From Opitutia bacterium UBA4654 (GTDB taxonomy: Bacteria > Verrucomicrobiota > Verrucomicrobiia > Opitutales > Intestinicryptomonadaceae): DNA of 21,495 nt. The notes below the pieces were generated by a model. It was not told the origin of the DNA and made no database searches. It saw only the letters and a list, made by a program, of their open reading frames with translations. Made by a program: the position numbers and the translations under genes. Where the stretch lies: assembly GCA_002405555.1 (NCBI GenBank), contig DHMA01000025.1:1-21495 (forward strand). Reading direction: 5' to 3'. Position 1 is the first letter of the stretch, and each line of letters begins with the position of its first letter. Shown piece after piece: positions 1 through 6,480 of the stretch.

Positions 1-46
1 CTATTTTTCGGGCACACATCATTTGCGCTTTGCCGTCTGCGGGCGC

Positions 47-78
47 AAAAAAAAAAGACGCGCGGTTGCCCGCGCGTC
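47..78 (-). terminator. Intrinsic terminator of citrate synthase
   Basis: A perfect 9-bp inverted repeat (GACGCGCGG at 57-65 and CCGCGCGTC at 70-78) encloses a TTGC tetraloop. On the minus strand it is followed directly by a run of ten T (plus-strand A at 47-56). It starts 22 nt after the stop of the citrate synthase gene, the expected place for its Rho-independent terminator. Confidence 0.93.
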
Positions 79-99
79 GGAAATTTCAAATGCGTTTGA

Positions 100-1482
100 T
101 TACGCCTTTGCGGATGCGTTTTCGGAAGAGCCGCCGCCGAAAGACTTGTGGTCGTCGTCCTCCCAATCCGAGGGAATTTCGCCCTCGCGGTAGCGCATTT
201 TCACGTAGTCGCGAATCGGCGCGCCCACGTAAATCTGTCTGGGGCGGCTGATTTTGCCCTTTACCTGCGACGCCACTTCGCGCCAGTGGGCAATCCACCC
301 GGGCATTCTGCCGATTGCGAAAATCACCGTGAACATGTCGGTCGGCATTCCGATTGCTTTGAGAATGATTCCGCTGTAAAAATCGACGTTGGGGTAGAGG
401 TTTCTCGACACAAAATAGTCGTCGCTTCGCGCCATTTCTTCGAGCCTTTGGGCGATGTCGAGAAGCGGGTCCTTCACCTTTACGATTTTCAGCACCTTTT
501 CCGCCGCGGCGCGGAGGATTTTTGCGCGGGGGTCGTATGTTTTGTAGAGTCTGTGTCCGAAGCCCATCAGACGCGCCTTGCCCTCTTTCGCCGCCTTGAC
601 GAACGCGCTGCCGTCGTCGCCGCTGCGGTGGATTTCTTCGAGCATCTGGATAACCTGCTGGTTTGCGCCGCCGTGGAGCGGGCCCCAGAGCGCGCAGACG
701 CCCGCCGAAACCGAGGCGAACAGGTTTGCGCCGGAGCTTGCGACCATTCTGACTGTCGATGTGGAGCAGTTTTGCTCGTGGTCTGCGTGGAGCAGGAGGA
801 TAAGGTCGAGGGCTTTCGTGATGTCGTCGTGGGGGTAGTACTCGTGGTACGGCTCGGTGAACATCATGTGTAGGAAATTCTGGCTGTATCCCAAGTCGCG
901 CTTGGGGTAGATGAGGGGCAGCCCGTTTTTCATTCTGTAAGCCATTGCTGCAATCGTGCGGACTTTGCTGAGCAGGAGCGCGGCGGCGTCGTCGAAGTGC
1001 TCCAAGTCTTGCTCCCTGTGGTTTGTGACCATGTTGGGGTAGTAGCAGCCGACCGAGTTCAGCAGCGACGACAGAATCGCCATCGGGTGCGCCGTGAACG
1101 GGAATCCGCCGTCGAAGAAGTGCATCATGCCCTCGTGGAGGCTTGCGTTGCGGAGCACTTTTTGCGAGAACGCGCTCATCTGTTTGCGCGTGGGAAGCTC
1201 TCCGTAAATTATGAGGTAGGCGGTTTCGATGAACGTCGAATTTTCCGCGAGCACCTCAATCGGAATTCCCCTATAACAGAGGATTCCCTTTTCGCCGTTG
1301 ATGTATGTGATTGCGCTTTTGCACGACCCTGTGTTTGCAAATCCTTCGTCGAGCGTAATGTAGCCCGTCTGCGAGCGGAGCTTCGAGATGTCTATGCCCT
1401 TGTCGCCCGCCGTGCCTTCTACGACGGGAAGCTCGTAAGTCTTTTCGTTTAAGATGATTTTTGCGTTTTCGGGTTTTGTCAT
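100..1482 (-). CDS. gltA: Citrate synthase, hexameric type II form
   Basis: Condenses acetyl-CoA and oxaloacetate to citrate, the entry step of the TCA cycle, in the cytoplasm. The 460-residue product shows the family throughout. The catalytic His is in GPLHGGAN (about H270), the oxaloacetate-binding His in GFGHRLYKTYDPRAK (about H310) and the catalytic Asp in NVDFYSGI (about D367). The N-terminal beta-rich segment seen in Gram-negative type II enzymes is present. The protein is about 30 residues longer than the E. coli enzyme because of an acidic, Ser/Gly-rich tail after the RDYVKMRYREGE region. I chose the ATG at 1482; an in-frame GTG two codons earlier (1488) is an alternative, and neither has a clear ribosome binding site. 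It lies 54 nt after hisH on the same strand, so cotranscription is possible. A strong terminator follows. Confidence 0.95.
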   Translation of the reverse strand: MTKPENAKIILNEKTYELPVVEGTAGDKGIDISKLRSQTGYITLDEGFANTGSCKSAITYINGEKGILCYRGIPIEVLAENSTFIETAYLIIYGELPTRKQMSAFSQKVLRNASLHEGMMHFFDGGFPFTAHPMAILSSLLNSVGCYYPNMVTNHREQDLEHFDDAAALLLSKVRTIAAMAYRMKNGLPLIYPKRDLGYSQNFLHMMFTEPYHEYYPHDDITKALDLILLLHADHEQNCSTSTVRMVASSGANLFASVSAGVCALWGPLHGGANQQVIQMLEEIHRSGDDGSAFVKAAKEGKARLMGFGHRLYKTYDPRAKILRAAAEKVLKIVKVKDPLLDIAQRLEEMARSDDYFVSRNLYPNVDFYSGIILKAIGMPTDMFTVIFAIGRMPGWIAHWREVASQVKGKISRPRQIYVGAPIRDYVKMRYREGEIPSDWEDDDHKSFGGGSSENASAKA

Positions 1483-1536
1483 GTTCACAATTTAAACTAT
1501 CATTGAAATTTGCGGAAATTTCGCAACAAAAAAATC

Positions 1537-2160
1537 CTACCGCGCGTTCGCGAGGAAGTTTGCGTAGAGTTGCAGGCCTTTCGACTGGCTCTTTTCGGGG
1601 TGGAACTGCGTGGCGACAAGGTTTCCGCGCGCGATTGCGCTTGTGAACGCCTGCCCGCCGTATTCCGTCGTTCCCAGCGCGATTTCCGATTGCGGCGTGT
1701 CAACAAAATAGCTGTGGACGAAGTAGAACTGGTCGGCATCGTCGATTCCGTCGAGCAGTTTTTCGTTGCCCGCGCGTTTGAACGCGATGTTGTCCCAGCC
1801 CATGTGCGGCACTTTGAATTTTCTGTCGAGCCGCAGTTTTTTGACGCGCCCCCTGAAAATGCCGAGGCATTCCACGTCGCCCTCTTCGGAGTATTCGAAG
1901 AGCGCCTGCAAGCCGAGGCAAATGCCGAAAAACGGCTTGTCGGCGGCAATCCAGCCGCGAATGGCGTCGTCGAAGCCGGTCGATTTGAGCAGCTTGATTG
2001 TGTCCACAATGCAGCCCTGTCCGGGGAATACGAGAATGTCGCCGTCCGCGATTTCCGCGGGCGCGGAGATGATTCGCGCGTTCGCGCCGACGCGCTGCCA
2101 GGCGCGGAGAACGCTCATTAAATTGCCCATTCCGTAGTCGATAACCGCAACATTTTTCAT
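1537..2160 (-). CDS. hisH: Imidazole glycerol phosphate synthase, glutamine amidotransferase subunit
   Basis: The glutaminase half of the HisF-HisH complex, which supplies ammonia for imidazole ring closure in histidine synthesis. The 207-residue class I amidotransferase carries the nucleophile C81 in GICLGLQ, and H187 and E189 in QFHPEKS. The N-terminus (VAVIDYGMGNL) and the VPHMGWDNI segment are typical of HisH. I chose the ATG at 2160 because the family N-terminus begins there; the frame extends further upstream but that part looks non-coding. The oxyanion-strand motif, normally PGVG, reads PGQG (residues 46-49). No other his gene is in the window, so it is separated from hisF here; its only neighbour on the strand is citrate synthase, 54 nt downstream. 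Confidence 0.93.
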   Translation of the reverse strand: MKNVAVIDYGMGNLMSVLRAWQRVGANARIISAPAEIADGDILVFPGQGCIVDTIKLLKSTGFDDAIRGWIAADKPFFGICLGLQALFEYSEEGDVECLGIFRGRVKKLRLDRKFKVPHMGWDNIAFKRAGNEKLLDGIDDADQFYFVHSYFVDTPQSEIALGTTEYGGQAFTSAIARGNLVATQFHPEKSQSKGLQLYANFLANAR

Positions 2161-2341
2161 ATTGAAACAAGGAAATATCGGGGGGCGCAAATTGCGAGAA
2201 AAAAAATGCGTTTTGCGCGTCGGCGTCGGAGCTTCGCAGAAGTCGGCGTTCCCGATTGCCGCCGCGCGGCTTCGGCGTTTTGGGGGAGCGGCAAATGCCG
2301 CGCGGAAACGGCGGGGGAGGGCGGGCGCGGAAGGTTCAACT

Positions 2342-2387
2342 GTCAAGTAAACAAACACTTGACCTCTTGGAACGGGCGCGGCAAAAT
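2342..2387 (+). promoter_or_regulatory. Promoter with overlapping inverted repeat, upstream of GH31 gene
   Basis: TTGACC (2359-2364), a 17-nt spacer and CAAAAT (2382-2387) form a good sigma-70-type promoter with a predicted leader of about 20 nt before the ATG at 2414. The -35 overlaps an inverted repeat, GTCAAGT (2342-2348) and ACTTGAC (2357-2363), separated by 8 nt, which could be an operator. The opposite strand of the left arm reads TTGACA, but no matching -10 is visible for hisH. The rest of 2161-2340, between the divergent hisH and GH31 genes, is G/C-rich and shows nothing else I can name. Confidence 0.55.
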
Positions 2388-2413
2388 TTCCGCATAGAAC
2401 ATTCCGCTATTTC

Positions 2414-4003
2414 ATGGTAAAAAAACTCATTCCCTTTCTGCTTGCGGCGCAGTCGCTTTTTTCCGCGCACGTTTCGACGATAACCCCGCTCGACGGCGAA
2501 AAATGGTACGGCGCGGCGACAATGTTGGGCGACCAAATGCCGTTTTCGACCTTGAAGAAAAAAGTCGATTTGAACGTCTCGCACATGTCGAATCAGGCGG
2601 CTCCATTTCTGCTTTCGTCGAAAGGCCGCTACGTTTGGAGCGAAAAGCCCTTTGCGCTCGACGCAAAAGACGGCGTAATCACGCTGGCTTCCGACTATGA
2701 AAAGCTCGAACCCGTCGCTGCTGGGAGCACTCTCAGGGACGCGTTTCTTGCCGCCGCAAAAAGGCATTTCGCCCCCGACGGGAAAATTCCGCCGGCGGAG
2801 TTTTTTACAAAGCCGCAGTTCAACACTTGGATTGAGCTTGTCAGGGAGCAGTCTACCGAAAACATTTTGAAGTACGCGCGCGACATCGCCGCAAACGGCT
2901 TCCCCTGCGGCGTGCTGATGATTGACGGCGGCTGGGACAGATACTACGGCATGCTCGATTTCGACGCAAAAAAAATTCCCGACCCCAAAGCCCTCAACAA
3001 GGCAATCCACGACATGGGCTACAAGGCCATTTACTGGGTCGGCCCGTTCGTAGGCCCTGCGGGAGCCGAGTTCCTCGAATTGGAAAGGGCGGGCGTGCTG
3101 CTCATGGACAAACGCGGGAAGCGCAACCGCGCCGCCATAATTCCGTGGTGGAGCGGTTTCAGCGCGTCGTACGACGCCACAAACCCCAAGGCTCTCGACA
3201 GCCTCGAAGCCCGCCTGCGCAAGCTTCAAAATGATTTCGGCATTGACGGCTTCAAATTCGACGGCGGCGACGTCCACCATGTGCGGGGCGCGAACGTAAA
3301 ATTTTCCTCGCCCGAAAAAACTCCGTCCGACTACACAAAAGGCTGGGCGGAGCTGGGCTACCGCTTCGAGTACAACGAAATGCGCGCGACTTGGAAAATG
3401 GGCGGCAAAGCCCTCGTCCAGCGGCTTCACGACAAGCGTTGCCGTTGGGAGGATATGCAAAAGCTTGTGCCGCACATGCTCTCGGCGGGGCTTATCGGCT
3501 ACGCCTACACCTGCCCCGACATGATTGGCGGCGGGGAGGTCAACTCTTTTGCCGACATCGACCGCTCCAAGTTCGACCAGCGGCTGATTGTGCGCTACGC
3601 GCAGGTTTCGGCGTTGATGCCCATGATGCAGTTTTCGCTCGCGCCGTGGCGCGTTCTCGACAAAAAGCACCTCGACCTCTGCCGCGACGCCGCGCTGCTC
3701 CACACCAAGTTTGCGGGCTACATTTTGGAGCTTGCCCGCCACAGCGCAAAAACCGCCGAGCCTATCGTCCGCGCAATGGAATACCAGTTCCCGAACGAGG
3801 GGCTTGCTGATGTCGTAGACCAGTTCATGCTGGGCGACAAATACCTTGTAGCTCCCGTCATAACAAACGAAGATTCCAGAACCGTGCGTCTGCCCAAGGG
3901 CAAGTGGCGCGACGAGCTTGGCAATGTCTTCGACGGCGGCAGAAGCGTGAAGATTGACGCGCCCATAGAGCGGCTTCCGTATTTTACGCGAATCGCCGAA
4001 TGA
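2414..4003 (+). CDS. Secreted glycoside hydrolase family 31 (alpha-glycosidase)
   Basis: The 529-residue product begins with a signal peptide (KK, hydrophobic LIPFLLAAQSLF, likely cleavage near residue 18), so it is probably periplasmic or exported. The body is a GH31 (beta/alpha)8 barrel. The nucleophile Asp is D283 in GFKFDGGD, and the acid/base Asp is D369 in the TCPDMIGGG segment that follows the family's HMLSAGLIGY strand. DGGWD at 171-175 is an early substrate-site motif. The short N-terminal beta region and overall layout look closest to the MYORG-like and related alpha-galactosidase branches rather than large multidomain alpha-glucosidases, but substrate (alpha-galactoside, alpha-glucoside or other) cannot be read from the sequence. 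It stands alone as a plus-strand transcription unit with its own promoter and a terminator 80 nt downstream. Confidence 0.85.
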   Translation: MVKKLIPFLLAAQSLFSAHVSTITPLDGEKWYGAATMLGDQMPFSTLKKKVDLNVSHMSNQAAPFLLSSKGRYVWSEKPFALDAKDGVITLASDYEKLEPVAAGSTLRDAFLAAAKRHFAPDGKIPPAEFFTKPQFNTWIELVREQSTENILKYARDIAANGFPCGVLMIDGGWDRYYGMLDFDAKKIPDPKALNKAIHDMGYKAIYWVGPFVGPAGAEFLELERAGVLLMDKRGKRNRAAIIPWWSGFSASYDATNPKALDSLEARLRKLQNDFGIDGFKFDGGDVHHVRGANVKFSSPEKTPSDYTKGWAELGYRFEYNEMRATWKMGGKALVQRLHDKRCRWEDMQKLVPHMLSAGLIGYAYTCPDMIGGGEVNSFADIDRSKFDQRLIVRYAQVSALMPMMQFSLAPWRVLDKKHLDLCRDAALLHTKFAGYILELARHSAKTAEPIVRAMEYQFPNEGLADVVDQFMLGDKYLVAPVITNEDSRTVRLPKGKWRDELGNVFDGGRSVKIDAPIERLPYFTRIAE

Positions 4004-4083
4004 CGCCCCTGTGCCTTTTGCGCAGATCCGCGCCGCGTCCTGCGCATGCGGGTTTTGCTTCGGGCGGGGAGCGCGGCGGATAC

Positions 4084-4120
4084 AAAAAAAGGAATCGGTT
4101 TTGCTCCGATTCCTTTTTTT
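4084..4120. terminator. Bidirectional terminator between GH31 gene and tRNA-Gln
   Basis: The stem GGAATCGG (4091-4098) and CCGATTCC (4106-4113) is flanked by A7 (4084-4090) and T7 (4114-4120). The hairpin therefore has a U-tract in both directions. It lies between the convergent GH31 gene (plus strand, stop at 4003) and tRNA-Gln (minus strand, 3' end at 4126) and can end both transcripts. Confidence 0.93.
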
Positions 4121-4125
4121 CAAAA

Positions 4126-4199
4126 TGGTTGACCGATAGGGACTCGAACCCCAACAAAAGGTGCCAGAAACCTTTGTGCTACCATTACACCATCGGTCA
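4126..4199 (-). tRNA. tRNA-Gln, anticodon CTG
   Basis: Read on the minus strand, the sequence folds as a complete cloverleaf. The acceptor is TGACCGA/TCGGTCA, the D-arm GTGT/GCAC with the GG of the loop, the anticodon stem AAGGT/ACCTT with loop TTCTGGC (U33, anticodon CTG, decoding CAG), the T-arm TGGGG/CCCTA with loop TTCGAGT. CCA is encoded. The discriminator base is A73, not the G73 of E. coli tRNA-Gln; A73 with this D-arm sequence resembles Bacteroidetes-type tRNA-Gln as I recall it. The cognate GlnRS gene is in the same window. Confidence 0.93.
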
Positions 4200-4215
4200 A
4201 TTTTGAAAGTCTCAT

Positions 4216-4244
4216 AAGTTTGTCCCGACCGTCCGCTTTGTCAA
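4216..4244 (-). promoter_or_regulatory. Candidate promoter of tRNA-Gln
   Basis: On the minus strand a perfect TTGACA (4239-4244) is followed after 17 nt by AAACTT (4216-4221); ACTTAT two bases further on is an alternative -10. Transcription would start about 10 nt before the tRNA 5' end. The -35 match is strong and the -10 is weak. Confidence 0.5.
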
Positions 4245-4285
4245 GGTGTTTTTTAGCTTTTTTTGCGCCCGCCGCGCTTTTATCT

Positions 4286-4314
4286 TTGACAACGCCCCAA
4301 AAAACAAATTCCAT
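4286..4314 (+). promoter_or_regulatory. Candidate promoter of the MntR/DtxR-type regulator
   Basis: A perfect TTGACA (4286-4291) lies 17 nt before TTCCAT (4309-4314). Transcription would start only about 5 nt before the proposed ATG at 4327, implying a nearly leaderless mRNA. The -10 is poor, so this is tentative. Confidence 0.35.
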
Positions 4315-4326
4315 TACCCGCAACCA

Positions 4327-4743
4327 ATGGACGACGACCCCCACAAATTATCGGAAAATCTCGAAGACTACCTCGAAGCGATAGCCTCGCTGGAAGCCAA
4401 AAACGGTACTGCGCGTCCGACGGACATCGCAATAGCAATGTCCGTAAAAAAACCCTCCGTCACCGCCGCGCTCAATTCGCTTTCCGAGCGCGGACTTGTG
4501 GAATACGAAAAATACAAGCCCGTTTCACTTACAAAAGACGGCCGCGCGGTAGCCGTAAACGTCCGCCGCAAGCACGAGCTGTTGAAGGGCTTTTTTACGG
4601 ACTTCCTCGGCGTCGATAGCGACGCCGCCGATTCCGCCGCGTGCAAAATGGAGCACGCGCTTGAAGACGACATCACGCGCAAGCTCGTAAAATTCATCGC
4701 AACACTGCGCCGCGAAGCGTCGCCCGATTCGCTCGAAAAATAG
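4327..4743 (+). CDS. MntR/DtxR-family metal-dependent transcriptional regulator
   Basis: The 138-residue product has an N-terminal winged helix and a helical metal-binding dimerisation domain, with no C-terminal SH3-like domain. That is the short, MntR-like architecture. It aligns with B. subtilis MntR across LEDYLEAI, VEYEKYKPVSLT and RRKHELL. The predicted ligands are D14, E17, H83, C106, E109 and H110, equivalent to D8, E11, H77, E99, E102 and H103 of MntR; the fourth is Cys, as in DtxR (C102). It should repress or control metal transport genes when Mn(II) or Fe(II) is bound. I chose the ATG at 4327 because homology begins immediately after it; the frame upstream is open but unlike the family. 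It is divergent from tRNA-Gln and monocistronic. The P-type ATPase in this window is a possible target, but that is speculation. Confidence 0.85.
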   Translation: MDDDPHKLSENLEDYLEAIASLEAKNGTARPTDIAIAMSVKKPSVTAALNSLSERGLVEYEKYKPVSLTKDGRAVAVNVRRKHELLKGFFTDFLGVDSDAADSAACKMEHALEDDITRKLVKFIATLRREASPDSLEK

Positions 4744-4931
4744 CGCGGGCTTGGTTGCGGCGCGGGAACGGCGCATGCGGCTTTGCCGCGGGTTGCTTTT
4801 TGCCTTGTTTTTGCGCGTTGCCCGCGCCTTTTTCGCCGCGCGTCTTTCGCGAAGTTTTGCGCAGTTGCGCGTGTCTGCGCTGCCGCGCGTTTTGCGTTTT
4901 TTTCGCTGGGCAATTCAATCCACGCATAAAC
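4744..4931. other. Intergenic spacer, no gene seen
   Basis: Between the regulator stop and the gltD terminator the sequence is a low-complexity mix of CGCG-type tracts and T-runs. A short GCGGC/GCCGC hairpin (4777-4789), followed after 6 nt by T5, could end the regulator transcript but is weak. The open frames here have no recognisable protein character. Confidence 0.4.
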
Positions 4932-4964
4932 AAAAACGCCCCGATTTTTCCGATTCGGGGCGTT
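4932..4964 (-). terminator. Intrinsic terminator at the end of the eight-gene run
   Basis: A perfect 10-bp stem, AACGCCCCGA (4935-4944) and TCGGGGCGTT (4955-4964), has a 10-nt loop. On the minus strand the T-tract is plus-strand A 4932-4936, partly within the stem base. It starts 26 nt after the stop of the gltD-like gene. A T-run on the plus side (4968-4972) may let it work in both directions. Confidence 0.85.
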
Positions 4965-4989
4965 CGGTTTTTCCGTTGCGGGAGGCGCG

Positions 4990-6405
4990 TTATTGCAGTT
5001 CTCCGCGCAGGTATTTGTCCATTGATTCCGCCGCCTGTTTTGCCTGAACCATCGCGCCCACGATTGTAAGCGGGCCGGTAACAACGTCGCCGCACGCAAA
5101 CACGCCCGCCATCGAGGTTTGGAGCGTCTGCGGGTCTACGGCTATCGTGCCGTTCGGGTTCAGTTTGAGGTGCATGCAGTTGCGGGCAAGGCGGTCGCGC
5201 GGCTTGCTGCCCGTCGAAAGAATGACGGTGTCGCAGTTGAGCACGAATTCCGAGCCTTCAATTTCCACGGGCACGCGGCGTCCCGACGCGTCAGGCTCTC
5301 CCATTTGCGTCTTGACGCATTCTATTCCGTAGACGTTGCCCGACTTGTTGTACAAAATTTTCTTTTGGAGCGTGTTTCCGATTATCTCCACGCCCTCGCT
5401 GCGGGCTATTTCGATTTCGTCGGCGCGCGCGGGCATTTCGTCGACAGAGCGTCTGTAAACCACCGTCGATTTCGCCCCGCACCTGAGCGCGACTCTCGAC
5501 GTGTCAATCGCCACGTTTCCGCCGCCGATTGTAATGACGTTTTCGGCGTGTATGGGCGATACCATCATTCTGTCGCCCGCCATTGTGGAGAGGTTGAAAC
5601 GCGCCAAAAATTCGTTCGAAGTGTAGACGCCCTTTGCGTATTCGCCCGCGATGTACATTGTTATCGGACGCCACGCGCCCGTCGCCACAAGGACGGAGTC
5701 GTAGCGTTCGCGCAGTTCGTCGAGGCTGTACGGCGGCTCGCCTATGCCGATTCCGTAGTGGATATTGACGCCCATTTTTTCGAGGCGCGAGATTCTTTCG
5801 AAGACGATTTCGCGCGGGAGTCTGAATTCGGGAATGCCGTACATCGTAACTCCTCCGGGGAGGTCGCGCCCTTCGAAGACCTCCACCGCGTGCCCCATTT
5901 CGGAGAGCTTTTCGGCGGCGGTGATGCCCGCGGGTCCAAGCCCGATTATCGCCGTGTGCTTGCCGGTCGGCGGCTTGCATTCGGGGATATGCGTGTGCCC
6001 GTTGATTCTCACATAGTCGGCGGCGAAGCGTTCGAGCGCGCCGATTGCCACGGGCTTGCCGCGTATGCCGAGCACGCAAGAGCCTTCGCACTGCTTGCTT
6101 TGGTTGCAGAGACGCCCGCATATCGCCGACATCGTCGATTGCGTTGCGAGTTTTTTAGCCGCCTCCGCCACGTTGCCGTTTGCGATTTCGTATACAAATT
6201 CGGGTATGTTGATGTGGTTGGGGCAGCCTATTTGACAGCGGGGCTTGGGGCAGTGCAGGCAGCGCGACGCCTCCGCCATTGCCGCTTTTTTCGTGATTCC
6301 GTAGTAGGCTTCGCCGTCGTCGGTGATGCGTATTTTTTCGGTGCATTCGTGGACGTCCATTCGCGGAAGCCCCGAAGCCGTAAGTTTTTTGTTTTCCGAA
6401 CTCAT
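4990..6405 (-). CDS. gltD: GltD-type NADPH glutamate synthase small subunit / NfnB-like oxidoreductase
   Basis: A flavin and iron-sulfur oxidoreductase of 471 residues. Cysteines of the N-terminal Fe-S domain are at 49, 52, 57 and 61 (CLHCPKPRCQIGCPNH) and at 96, 100, 106 and 110 (CGRLCNQSKQCEGSC). The FAD-binding motif GLGPAG is at 155-160, the NADPH-binding GGGNVA at 294-299, and the C-terminal FAD contact FACGDV at 436-441. In the GltBD complex this subunit passes electrons from NADPH to the large subunit. Length and sequence also suit the stand-alone homotetrameric GltA form and NfnB of the electron-bifurcating transhydrogenase. Neither gltB nor nfnA is adjacent, so the partner is undetermined. 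It is the last gene of the eight-gene run, 75 nt after the preceding membrane-protein gene, and is followed by a terminator. Confidence 0.88.
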   Translation of the reverse strand: MSSENKKLTASGLPRMDVHECTEKIRITDDGEAYYGITKKAAMAEASRCLHCPKPRCQIGCPNHINIPEFVYEIANGNVAEAAKKLATQSTMSAICGRLCNQSKQCEGSCVLGIRGKPVAIGALERFAADYVRINGHTHIPECKPPTGKHTAIIGLGPAGITAAEKLSEMGHAVEVFEGRDLPGGVTMYGIPEFRLPREIVFERISRLEKMGVNIHYGIGIGEPPYSLDELRERYDSVLVATGAWRPITMYIAGEYAKGVYTSNEFLARFNLSTMAGDRMMVSPIHAENVITIGGGNVAIDTSRVALRCGAKSTVVYRRSVDEMPARADEIEIARSEGVEIIGNTLQKKILYNKSGNVYGIECVKTQMGEPDASGRRVPVEIEGSEFVLNCDTVILSTGSKPRDRLARNCMHLKLNPNGTIAVDPQTLQTSMAGVFACGDVVTGPLTIVGAMVQAKQAAESMDKYLRGELQ

Positions 6406-6480
6406 AATAATATTCCCGTTATTTTTGGATTATGTCCCGCGCGAATCAACATTATTCGCATTTCGGCGCAAATTTTGTGC

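Noticed and set aside
1537..2358. Longer 273-residue version of HisH
   Set aside because: The extra 66 N-terminal residues are unlike the family, while the family N-terminus begins exactly at the ATG at 2160.
2336..4123. 595-codon open frame on the minus strand across the GH31 gene
   Set aside because: It is antisense to a gene with clear GH31 catalytic motifs, has no family character, and is the kind of shadow frame that GC-rich codon use produces.
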